This document shows positions 16,823 to 23,934 of a stretch of DNA of 64,000 bases, in pieces (within the stretch, counting starts at the first letter, position 1; every line of letters begins with the position of its first letter). The notes below the pieces were generated by a model. The model ran no database searches. It was not told the origin of the DNA and worked only from the letters and a program-made list of their open reading frames with translations. Position numbers and translations under genes: made by a program. Source of the DNA: DAITBA01 sp036824005 (GTDB lineage Bacteria > Pseudomonadota > Gammaproteobacteria > Burkholderiales > Rhodocyclaceae); the NCBI GenBank assembly GCA_036824005.1, contig DAITBA010000003.1, forward strand, positions 124,001-188,000, written 5' to 3'.

Positions 16823-17448
16823 GCCGCCGCCTTGCCCAGGTCGAGCACTTGGCAGTTCGCGGCGTGCACCGGTACTTCCTGATGGGTGGTCATGACGACC
16901 ATGCCGCCGTGGTCGAGATGGGATTCGATGGTCGAGCACAGGTCGGTGATCGCGCCCTGATCGAGGGCCGTAAATGGCTCGTCGAGTATCCACAGAGGCA
17001 GGCTGCGGCCGAGCAGCAGGCGCGCCAGCGCTACGCGCCGCCGCTGACCCTGGGACAGATGCTTCGCTGGATGATCGACGAACCAGGCCAGGCCGAACTT
17101 CTCCAGCGCGCCCAGCGCCGACGACTCGTGGACGCGCACCCCGGCGACGGCACAGGCGACGCGCACGTTCTCGATCGCCGTCAACTCGTCCTTTACCGCA
17201 TTGGCATGGCCGAGATAGAGCAGTTCGGCGTGATACTCCTCGCGCTGCTTGCGGATGTTTCGGCCGCGCCACAGGACTTCGCCGGTCTCGGGTGTCATGA
17301 GTCCGCACAGCAGGCGCAACAGGCTGGTCTTGCCGGCACCGTTCGGCCCGGCCACACGCAGCAGCCCGCCGGCATCGAGCGAGAAACCGACTGCCTCAAA
17401 CAGGCGGCGGTCGCCGCGCTGGCAGGCTAGTTCGCGTACTTCGAGCAT
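16816..17448 (-). CDS. ccmA: Haem exporter ATP-binding protein CcmA
   Basis: The predicted protein has 210 residues. Walker A is GPNGAGKTS, the signature is LSQGQRRRVALARLLL, Walker B is LWILDEPFTALD and the switch His is in VVMTTHQEV. The short ABC domain with the LSQGQ signature is typical of CcmA. It starts the ccmABCDEFGHI run, 66 bases downstream of the napF-like gene. Confidence 0.96.
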   Translation of the reverse strand: MLEVRELACQRGDRRLFEAVGFSLDAGGLLRVAGPNGAGKTSLLRLLCGLMTPETGEVLWRGRNIRKQREEYHAELLYLGHANAVKDELTAIENVRVACAVAGVRVHESSALGALEKFGLAWFVDHPAKHLSQGQRRRVALARLLLGRSLPLWILDEPFTALDQGAITDLCSTIESHLDHGGMVVMTTHQEVPVHAANCQVLDLGKAAAC

Positions 17449-17492
17449 GGGCGGGGCGGCTGCCCGGTGCGGCCGCCGGAAAGAAAGCCGCG

Positions 17493-17498
17493 ATTATA
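17493..17498 (-). promoter_or_regulatory. Candidate -10 box upstream of ccmA
   Basis: A perfect TATAAT reads on the minus strand in the 66-base gap between the napF-like gene and ccmA. No good -35 hexamer stands 17 bases upstream, so activator dependence or readthrough from napF is possible. Confidence 0.4.
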
Positions 17499-17514
17499 CC
17501 GGTGTCGCACCCGG

Positions 17515-18027
17515 CTAGACGGCAGGAGGCGCCGGCGTGGCCGGGCCGGAATCGGCCATGGTGATGGCCGTTGCCGGACACAGCGCGACGCAGGCGCCGC
17601 AACCGGTGCAGGCTTGGGCATCCAGCTCCGGCAGCGACGCGCCGCCAAGGCGCGGCCGGAACCGGATCGCCTGCGCCTCGCAAGCATCGCCACAGGTCCG
17701 GCAGACCACGTCGCGCCGCGCCAGGCAGGTCGTACCGAGGACGGCCTTGATGGTCCATGGTGACCGGTGCTCGCTGCGCTGAAGGGCGCCGTCGCGGCAG
17801 GCGTCGACGCACTCGCCGCAGAAGGTGCACTCGCCGCGGGCGAAGTCGATGCGCGGGTAGTCGCCGCGACCCTTGACAATGATGTGGGTCGGGCAGACGT
17901 CGATGCAGGCGGCGCAGCGCGTGCAGCGGGCGACGAATGCTTCCTCGGCAAGCGCCCAGGGCGGACGGATCGCATCGGTCCGGCCGGAGAAGTTGCCGCG
18001 TAGGAATTGTCTGCGTGATGTGGCCAT
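17515..18027 (-). CDS. napF: NapF-type ferredoxin with multiple [4Fe-4S] clusters
   Basis: The predicted protein has 170 residues. It starts MATSRRQFLRGNFSG, a NapF-like N-terminus that resembles a Tat motif although NapF stays in the cytoplasm. Cysteine blocks are CTRCAACIDVCPTH, CTFCGECVDAC, CRTCGDAC and CTGCGACVALCP. In the nitrate reductase system NapF helps load iron-sulfur clusters or electrons onto NapA. Here no other nap gene is present and the next genes are ccmABC. A start at 18051 is also open but MATSRRQF fits the family. NapF or a NapF-like ferredoxin: family sure, partner unknown. Confidence 0.85.
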   Translation of the reverse strand: MATSRRQFLRGNFSGRTDAIRPPWALAEEAFVARCTRCAACIDVCPTHIIVKGRGDYPRIDFARGECTFCGECVDACRDGALQRSEHRSPWTIKAVLGTTCLARRDVVCRTCGDACEAQAIRFRPRLGGASLPELDAQACTGCGACVALCPATAITMADSGPATPAPPAV

Positions 18028-18353
18028 GGTCGTGATCCTTCGATCGACCAAGGGTAATGCAAATTCCCCCTTTCGCGCATCGGGTGCCCAGGCGTGGCGG
18101 TCTGATGGGGACAGTTGACGCCCGGCATCGCCGCGGGCGCAGTATGTTGCTGTTGCCTCTGCGCCGTATCACCGGTGCCACGCCCCGGAGGGCGAGTGGA
18201 TCGACGCTGCGAGCTTTTCCGTCCAGACTGGTTACGAGAACGGGTGATTCCGGTTTGACAAGTGTCAACGCGCACCGTGTCGGGGGTGGCATGGTACAAG
18301 ATGTGTGAACCGCAGTCCGCCGCGACCTGGCATACGGAAGGGACGCGTACTCC
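18028..18353. other. Divergent regulatory region between napF and the hydrogenase accessory genes
   Basis: There is no supported gene in this 326-base interval. It contains the Crp/FNR-type box at 18255-18268 and would hold promoters for both directions. Confidence 0.6.
18255..18268 (+). promoter_or_regulatory. Crp/FNR-type operator upstream of the hydrogenase locus
   Basis: TTGACAAGTGTCAA fits the TTGAC-N4-GTCAA pattern with symmetrical 6-base arms, close to the FNR/ANR/DNR consensus TTGAT-N4-ATCAA. A weak -10 (TACAAG, 18295-18300) places the start point near 18304, so the box centre would be about 42 bases upstream, the classical class II activator position. The first gene begins at 18354. 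Confidence 0.55.
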
Positions 18354-19175
18354 ATGGAAATCCACGAGATCAGCCTCATCGGCGGCTTCGGCAAGACCGG
18401 CGAGCGCGAGCCGGTGCCACGTCTCGATATGCGCATGGGTGATGTCGTGAGCGTCGTCGGACCCACGGGCTCGGGCAAGACCATGCTCATCAATGACATT
18501 GCGCTGTTCGCCGATGCCAACACGCCATCGCGGCGACGCGTCCTGGTGAATGGCGCGCCACCGCCGGCCATTTTCCAGGAGGATCCCTCGCACAACCCCA
18601 TCGCGCTGATCACGCAGCACACGACCTTCCTCTCTGACCTGCCGGTGCGCGAATTCCTGCGCATCCATGCCAGGATCCGGCGCGCCGCGCGCCAGGAATC
18701 GGCAGTCGAGGAGACGCTCGCGTTCGCGAACGAGCTCACCGGCGAGCCGATCATCGAGCAGGCGGCGATGACCGAGCTCTCCGGCGGCCAGACACGTGCG
18801 CTGCTGGTCGCCGACGCGGTGGTCATCGGCAATTCGCCGATCATCCTGCTCGACGAGCTGGAGAATGCCGGCATCGACCGGCTGCGCGCGCTCGAGCTTC
18901 TCAAACGCTATCGCAAGATCTTCATCTTCGTCACCCACGATCTGAGGATCACGCTGTTGTCGGACTACCGCGTCGTGCTGTTGCGCGGTGCCATGCAGGC
19001 AATCGTGTCTCGCGCCGAAGAGGAGCGCCGCGTGGCGAGTCGCATCGGGCTGCTCGACGAAGTCATGGTGGAGATGCGTAACCGCCTGCGCGCCGGCGAG
19101 CGACTGGCCGAACACGACCTCGTTGGCGAACTCAGGCACGTGCTCGATGCACCGTCCGAGGAGGCCGCGCGATGA
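18354..19175 (+). CDS. Stand-alone ABC-type ATPase of the hydrogenase accessory module
   Basis: The predicted protein has 273 residues. All ABC nucleotide-binding motifs are present: Walker A GPTGSGKT (36-43), Q-loop ALITQ (84-88), signature LSGGQ (142-146), Walker B IILLDE (163-168) and switch His195 in FVTHD. The segment after Walker B, LENAGIDRLRAL, departs from the usual DEPT/F-LD form. No permease gene is nearby, so it may act on a soluble or membrane-bound partner rather than as a conventional importer. It overlaps the next gene by four bases and is the first gene after an FNR-type box. The function is unknown; a role in metal or cofactor assembly for the hydrogenase is inferred from its neighbours. 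Confidence 0.8.
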   Translation: MEIHEISLIGGFGKTGEREPVPRLDMRMGDVVSVVGPTGSGKTMLINDIALFADANTPSRRRVLVNGAPPPAIFQEDPSHNPIALITQHTTFLSDLPVREFLRIHARIRRAARQESAVEETLAFANELTGEPIIEQAAMTELSGGQTRALLVADAVVIGNSPIILLDELENAGIDRLRALELLKRYRKIFIFVTHDLRITLLSDYRVVLLRGAMQAIVSRAEEERRVASRIGLLDEVMVEMRNRLRAGERLAEHDLVGELRHVLDAPSEEAAR

Positions 19176-19870
19176 GGGCGGTCGTCTGCGCCGGGCCACC
19201 AACGAGCGGCAAGACGACCGTGCTGCGCCACGCCGCACGGCGGCTCGCCGAGCGCGGTCGCCGGCTCGCATATCTCAAGGTCGATGTGCAGTACTGCGAC
19301 GAGGACGAACTCTTCGCCCGCGAGCTGGGTATCCCGGCGCGCAAGGTCTATTCGGGCGATCTGTGCCCAGACCATTGCAGCGTGCTCGTGCTGGGCGACG
19401 CGCTGGCGTGGGCGGGACGCGAGGCGGCCGAGTTTCTGTTGGTCGAGACTGCCGGACTGTGCCTGCGCTGCGCACCCTACATCGAGGGCGCGCTCGGCAT
19501 GATCGTGCTGGAGGCGACCAGCGGCATGAACCTCCCGCGCAAGATCGGCGCCATGCTTACGCTCGCCGACTTGGCGGTGGTGACCAAGATCGACCTCGTC
19601 TCCCAGGCGGAAAAGGAGGTGTTCCGCGCCAATCTGCTCGACACCGCCGACGTGCCGGTGATCGAGACCGATGCGCTGCATGGCATCAACCTCGAGCCGG
19701 TGGTGCGCCGGATCGAGACCACGCCCGAGCTGGTGCAACCCTCGCGGCTGCGCGGCAGCCCGCCGATGTCCGTGTGCACGATCTGCGCCGGCAAGAAAGA
19801 AATCGGCTGGGAGCATCACTACGGGATCGTCCGTACGCTTGACTCCGACCTCTTCTACCGGGGCGAGTGA
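19172..19870 (+). CDS. HypB/G3E-like P-loop GTPase
   Basis: The predicted protein has 232 residues. The P-loop is GPPTSGKTT (8-16). ETAGLCLRC (92-100) occupies the position of the ENVGNLVCP motif of HypB, whose cysteine binds nickel, and VVTKIDL (137-142) is the guanine-specificity motif. Extra cysteines occur in CPDHC (65-69) and CTIC (202-205), followed by HH in WEHHYG. Members of this class (HypB, UreG, CooC-like, CobW) drive metal insertion. The gene overlaps both neighbours by four bases. It is shorter and more cysteine-rich than a standard HypB, and no hypA is adjacent. The family is convincing; the metal and client are inferred. Confidence 0.8.
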   Translation: MRAVVCAGPPTSGKTTVLRHAARRLAERGRRLAYLKVDVQYCDEDELFARELGIPARKVYSGDLCPDHCSVLVLGDALAWAGREAAEFLLVETAGLCLRCAPYIEGALGMIVLEATSGMNLPRKIGAMLTLADLAVVTKIDLVSQAEKEVFRANLLDTADVPVIETDALHGINLEPVVRRIETTPELVQPSRLRGSPPMSVCTICAGKKEIGWEHHYGIVRTLDSDLFYRGE

Positions 19871-20517
19871 TGGAGCAGCGCGTCGCCGAGATCGCCGCCA
19901 CGCTGCCGGGCAAGGACTGCGGGCAGTGCGGCTTCAAGACCTGCGCGGGCCTGGCCGAGCTGATCCTGCACGACCCGGGCGCACGCCGCCGCTGCGTGCA
20001 TCTGCAACCGGGCGCGGCGGCCATGCCGCAGACTGCGCCCGAACCCGAGACCGTGTGGCACGACCTCCTCGGCCGCGAGTATCAGATGGTGCTGGAACCC
20101 TTCCCCGAGGACCCTGGACCGCGCGAGCATATCCTGCCGTTCAATCCCGCGCTCGCCGAGCGACTGGGCCTGAAAGCGGGCGACATCCTGTTCGGGCGTC
20201 CGGCCGCGGTCGGCTGTCCGGTGACCCACGTCGGACGTGTGATGGAAGCGCCCGAGCCCCTCTCGGGTGCTCTCGTGTGGTGCGTGGTCGGACCGATGGC
20301 GGCACGTGAGGCGCGCGGCGTCGAGATCGGCGGCTACCACACCATTGCTTACGAAGGGATGGTACGCCAGACACGCGTCGTGCTGCAGGTGGGTGTGCGC
20401 TACTTCTTCAAGCCCGCGTTGTGCATGCTCCAGGCGCGCCATTCCGGCGTGCTAAGTGCCGCCGCCCATCGTCCCGAAGGCTGGCGCGTGCGCTTCGAGG
20501 GCATCGCCATCGCGTGA
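19867..20517 (+). CDS. Protein with N-terminal [4Fe-4S] domain (PF04060-like), function unknown
   Basis: The predicted protein has 216 residues. Residues 18-43 carry CGQCGFKTC and a fourth Cys, the CxxCxxxxC...C spacing of the small Fe-S domain also found in RnfB and the corrinoid iron-sulfur protein. The remaining 160 residues, with GYHTIAYEGM and RVVLQVGVRYFFKPALCML, match nothing I recognise. It overlaps the GTPase gene by four bases, so the three accessory genes form one tight operon. It might carry electrons or act as a scaffold for the GTPase. Confidence 0.75.
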   Translation: MMEQRVAEIAATLPGKDCGQCGFKTCAGLAELILHDPGARRRCVHLQPGAAAMPQTAPEPETVWHDLLGREYQMVLEPFPEDPGPREHILPFNPALAERLGLKAGDILFGRPAAVGCPVTHVGRVMEAPEPLSGALVWCVVGPMAAREARGVEIGGYHTIAYEGMVRQTRVVLQVGVRYFFKPALCMLQARHSGVLSAAAHRPEGWRVRFEGIAIA

Positions 20518-20911
20518 GCGCGCACCCCGCGTCGGAAGCTCCTCTGGCAACGCGCGCAACGGCTCTGCCTTACGGATGGCGGCGCTGCAGATGGCTTCCG
20601 TCTGAGGAAGTTCGGACGTGTGGGTTTGATTTGCCCGATTGACAGCCGACGCTGCCGTGGGAGTAGTATCGGCAGTGACGAGGAGCGCTGCGCGTGATGC
20701 CGATTCTTGCGGCAGACGTGTGGGGTGGTCATCCACCGCAACGAGCACGACGAAGTGTTGTCTCGCTACATCGAGATCGACTTCGTTCCTTGGCTGCTGA
20801 GGAGCCAGCGCGAGGACGAGGTGGATTCCGCCGCGGCGCTGGCGGACAGCCTCGGGGGAGAGAGATCTTCGTGAAGGTGACAGGGATGGCCGCGAACGAA
20901 AAGGGGGGTGC
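20518..20911. other. 394-base interval between the accessory trio and hynS
   Basis: A TTGACA at 20639-20644 with TAGTAT at 20664-20669 (19-base spacing) and a CTGCCG/CGGCAG dyad at 20652-20675 could be a promoter and operator. A short frame at 20725-20874 (GTG start) encodes 49 residues including HRNEHDEVLSRYIEIDFVPW; it may be a gene or a remnant. A strong AAGGGGGG ribosome site precedes hynS. Confidence 0.4.
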
Positions 20912-22015
20912 ATGTCGTCTGCTTACGACCTGACGGTGGGCGAGGCGCTGCGGCGGGCGGGTGTCAGTCGCCGTTGCTTTCTCAAGTTCTGCGCCACGAC
21001 GGCGTCACTTCTGGCGCTGCCGCCGTCCGCGGTGCCGGCCATCGCGGCGGCACTGCAGAAGGCGCGCCGACCCTCGGTGATCTGGCTGTCATTCCAGGAA
21101 TGCACCGGGTGCACCGAATCTCTCACCCGTTCGCACACGCCGTCGCTGGAAGGCCTGATCCTCGACCAGGTATCGCTCGACTATCACCACACCCTGCAGG
21201 CTGCGTCGGGCGCTGCCGCTGAGCAGGCGCGCGAGCAGGCGATGCACGAGCATGCCGGACAGTATCTGCTAGTGGTGGACGGCTCGATTCCGCTGGGCAA
21301 TCCGGGCTATTCGACCATTGCCGGGGTGAGTAACGAGGACATGCTGCGCGAGGCGGCGAAGGGCGCTGCCGCCGTGATCGCGGTCGGCAGTTGCGCGGCC
21401 TACGGCGGCCTGCCCGCCGCCCAGCCCAATCCGACCGGCGCGGTGCCGGTGAGCAGGCTGGTCATGGACAAGCCGGTGGTCAACGTGCCCGGCTGCCCGC
21501 CTATTCCCGTCGTCATAACAGGCGTGCTGGCGCACTTCCTCACCTTCAATACATTGCCAGAACTCGATGCGCTGGGCCGGCCCAAGGTGTTCTACGGCGA
21601 AACCATCCACGACCGCTGCTACCGCCGGCCCTTTTATGACCAGGGCAAGTTCGCGGAGAGCTTCGACGACGAGGGCGCGCGCCGCGGCTGGTGCCTGTTC
21701 AAGCTGGGCTGCAAGGGGCCGATCGCCTACAACGCGTGCGCCACGACGAAGTGGAATCAGGGCGTGAGCTTCCCCATCCAGTCTGGTCACGGCTGCATAG
21801 GCTGCTCGGAACCCGGATTCTGGGACATGGGGCCGCTATACAAACCCCTGTCCATGCCCATCGGTCCGGTCGGCACCGTTGTCGCTGCGGCTGCCGCGGC
21901 AGGGCTTGCCGCCGGCGCCGCCGTGGCCGTGCGCAATCGCACGGCGAAGAATGCCGCGCGCGCCGCGCACCAGACGGTCACGGTGCACGATCTGGCGCAG
22001 GAGAGGAAGGCATGA
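20912..22015 (+). CDS. hynS: [NiFe] hydrogenase small subunit (HynS-type)
   Basis: The predicted protein has 367 residues. A twin-arginine signal with SRRCFLKF (19-26) directs export. The [4Fe-4S] ligands start with ECTGC (Cys64, Cys67) and include GSCAAYGG, PGCPPIP, a distal His/Cys set and GHGCIGCSEPGFWD. A C-terminal membrane helix at about 325-345 anchors the dimer. It passes electrons from the active site to the membrane partners. The order small subunit, isp1, isp2, large subunit is that of the Hyn hydrogenase of purple sulfur bacteria. It overlaps isp1 by four bases. Confidence 0.94.
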   Translation: MSSAYDLTVGEALRRAGVSRRCFLKFCATTASLLALPPSAVPAIAAALQKARRPSVIWLSFQECTGCTESLTRSHTPSLEGLILDQVSLDYHHTLQAASGAAAEQAREQAMHEHAGQYLLVVDGSIPLGNPGYSTIAGVSNEDMLREAAKGAAAVIAVGSCAAYGGLPAAQPNPTGAVPVSRLVMDKPVVNVPGCPPIPVVITGVLAHFLTFNTLPELDALGRPKVFYGETIHDRCYRRPFYDQGKFAESFDDEGARRGWCLFKLGCKGPIAYNACATTKWNQGVSFPIQSGHGCIGCSEPGFWDMGPLYKPLSMPIGPVGTVVAAAAAAGLAAGAAVAVRNRTAKNAARAAHQTVTVHDLAQERKA

Positions 22016-22671
22016 CACCGCTGGAGCTTCTTGCCTGGGTGCGCGGACCTGGTCTGGCGCTGGCACTTGCTATCTGCGTCTTCGGTGTGCTGTTGCGCCT
22101 GTTCGAAGTCTTCAGCCTAGGTCGCACGACTGATCTGGCGGTGCCGCGGCCGGCGAGCCCCGGCAGCGGCTGGCGCACTATCCTCAGCCGCTCCGTGCCG
22201 CCACCGGGGATGCTCCGGCAATCTCCCGTCACCTATATCGGCGGCTATGTGTTCCACATCGGCTTCGCCATTGCCCTGCTGTTCTTCGTGCCCCACATCG
22301 AACTGGTGCGCGGACTCACCGGGCTGCACTGGCCCGGCCTGCCGACGCCGCTGGTGGATGCCGCCGCGGTGGCCGGAATCATCGGCCTGATCGCCGTGCT
22401 GGCCAGCCGCCTTACCGATCCGGTCAAGCGCTTTATTTCAGGGGTCGGCGACTATGCCGCCTGGCTGCTCACGTTCCTGCCCCTGTTGACCGGTTATTTG
22501 GCATTCCATCACATGCTGCTGGACTACACGCTGATGTTGGCGCTGCACATCCTGTCCGTGGAACTGCTGCTGGTGGCGCTGCCCTTCACCAAGCTCTTCC
22601 ACACCGTGAGCGTGTTCGTGTCGCGCTGGTACAACGGCAATATTTCCGGCCGGAAGGGCGTTGCATCATGA
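22012..22671 (+). CDS. isp1: Isp1: membrane cytochrome b-like subunit of the hydrogenase
   Basis: The predicted protein has 219 residues and about five membrane segments, similar to NarI and DsrM. Candidate haem ligands include HIGFAIALLF, the HH of LAFHHMLLDY and LALHILSVELLL. It starts at the ATGA overlap with hynS, and its own stop overlaps isp2 in the same way. It should pass electrons from periplasmic HynS across the membrane to Isp2 or quinone. Confidence 0.88.
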   Translation: MTPLELLAWVRGPGLALALAICVFGVLLRLFEVFSLGRTTDLAVPRPASPGSGWRTILSRSVPPPGMLRQSPVTYIGGYVFHIGFAIALLFFVPHIELVRGLTGLHWPGLPTPLVDAAAVAGIIGLIAVLASRLTDPVKRFISGVGDYAAWLLTFLPLLTGYLAFHHMLLDYTLMLALHILSVELLLVALPFTKLFHTVSVFVSRWYNGNISGRKGVAS

Positions 22672-23930
22672 GCGCTTCCCTCGAACGAGGTGTCGCCGCC
22701 TTCAAGGAGGTGCTGGATGCGCCCATCGCCAGTTTCTTCTCCAGTTGCGTCCACTGCGGCTTGTGCGCCGAGGCCTGCCTGTTCTACACGGAAACGGGCG
22801 ACCCGAAGCACACGCCAATCTACAAACTGGAGCCGCTACGCCGCCTGTGGCAGCAGGAGTACACCCTCACCGGAAAAGTCATGAAGCTGGTGGGACTGTC
22901 GAAACCGGTCACCGACGAGGAACTTGCCGCCTGGAGTCCCCTTGTCTATGACTCTTGCACCATGTGCGGGCGCTGTGCCATGGTATGCCCGGTAGGTAAC
23001 GACATCACCTACATGGTGCGCAAGATGCGCGAAGGCGTGGCGGCGGCCGGGCATGCTCCGGAAGGACTGGTGGAGGCCACCGCCCGCGCCATCCAGAGCG
23101 GCAGCCCGGCCGGCGTCAAATGGGCGACGGTGCAGGCCCAGATCAGGCGCATGCAGGCGCAGTTCGGCATTGAGGTGCCGATCAACCGCGAGCGTGCGGA
23201 TTACCTGGTGCTGCTGTCCTCGTGGGAGATCCTCAACTTCCCCGAGTACCTCGGCGCTGTCGGCAAGATCCTCGACCGGGCTGGCGCCACCTGGACCCTG
23301 GCCGAAGATGCCTACGAGGCAACGAACAGCGGCATCCAGATCGGGGTTTCCGACTTGGCGCGGGAACTGGTCGGCCGCATCGTTGCCGCGGCGGATCGCC
23401 TGAAGGTGAAATGCGTCATTAGTCCCGAGTGTGGCCACGCCTACACGGCGCTGCGCTGGGACGGGCCGAACCTGGTGGGCCGCCCATTCGGTTTCGAAGT
23501 CAAGCACATCCTCGAAGTCCTCGACGAGTTGCGTCGCGCCGGCCGGCTGCCGATGCAGGGCACCGTGGACAAGCCGCTTACCTATCATGATCCCTGCCAG
23601 ATCTCGCGCCGCGGCGGCGTCTATGAGCAGCCGCGGACCCTGCTCCATAAGCTCGCGCCGCAGTTCCGGGAGATGCGCGACACGGGCGTGATGAACTGGT
23701 GCTGCGGCGGCGGAGGCGGCGTATCGGCCAACGAACGGGCCGAGAAGCTGCGCACTATCGCCTTCAAGCGAAAGAAGGCGCAGTTGGAGGAGCTGGGCGT
23801 GAAGACGATGGTCACCGCCTGCGCCAATTGCCGTGTCGTCATGGAGGAGGCGATGGAGCACTACCGAATGGATGTCGAGATGATCGGCCTGGCCGAGCTG
23901 GTGGCCGAGCATCTGGTCGAGAAGGAGTGA
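22668..23930 (+). CDS. isp2: Isp2: HdrD/DsrK-like iron-sulfur subunit of the hydrogenase
   Basis: The predicted protein has 420 residues. Two ferredoxin-type motifs are CVHCGLCAEAC (27-37) and CTMCGRCAMVCP (97-108). The C-terminal half has CCG-domain features: VISPECGHAY, a DPCQISRRGG block, NWCCGGGGG and CANCRVVM. The first CCG repeat is degenerate. Heterodisulfide reductase and DsrK use such cysteines to hold a special [4Fe-4S] centre that reacts with disulfides. It is cytoplasmic and probably docks on Isp1. Its natural thiol partner, if any, is unknown. Confidence 0.9.
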   Translation: MSASLERGVAAFKEVLDAPIASFFSSCVHCGLCAEACLFYTETGDPKHTPIYKLEPLRRLWQQEYTLTGKVMKLVGLSKPVTDEELAAWSPLVYDSCTMCGRCAMVCPVGNDITYMVRKMREGVAAAGHAPEGLVEATARAIQSGSPAGVKWATVQAQIRRMQAQFGIEVPINRERADYLVLLSSWEILNFPEYLGAVGKILDRAGATWTLAEDAYEATNSGIQIGVSDLARELVGRIVAAADRLKVKCVISPECGHAYTALRWDGPNLVGRPFGFEVKHILEVLDELRRAGRLPMQGTVDKPLTYHDPCQISRRGGVYEQPRTLLHKLAPQFREMRDTGVMNWCCGGGGGVSANERAEKLRTIAFKRKKAQLEELGVKTMVTACANCRVVMEEAMEHYRMDVEMIGLAELVAEHLVEKE

Positions 23931-23934
23931 GGCC

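Noticed and set aside
17427..19271. Long minus-strand frames across napF and the ABC ATPase
   Set aside because: They combine an out-of-frame copy of napF with antisense of the ATPase gene; neither product has a sensible fold.
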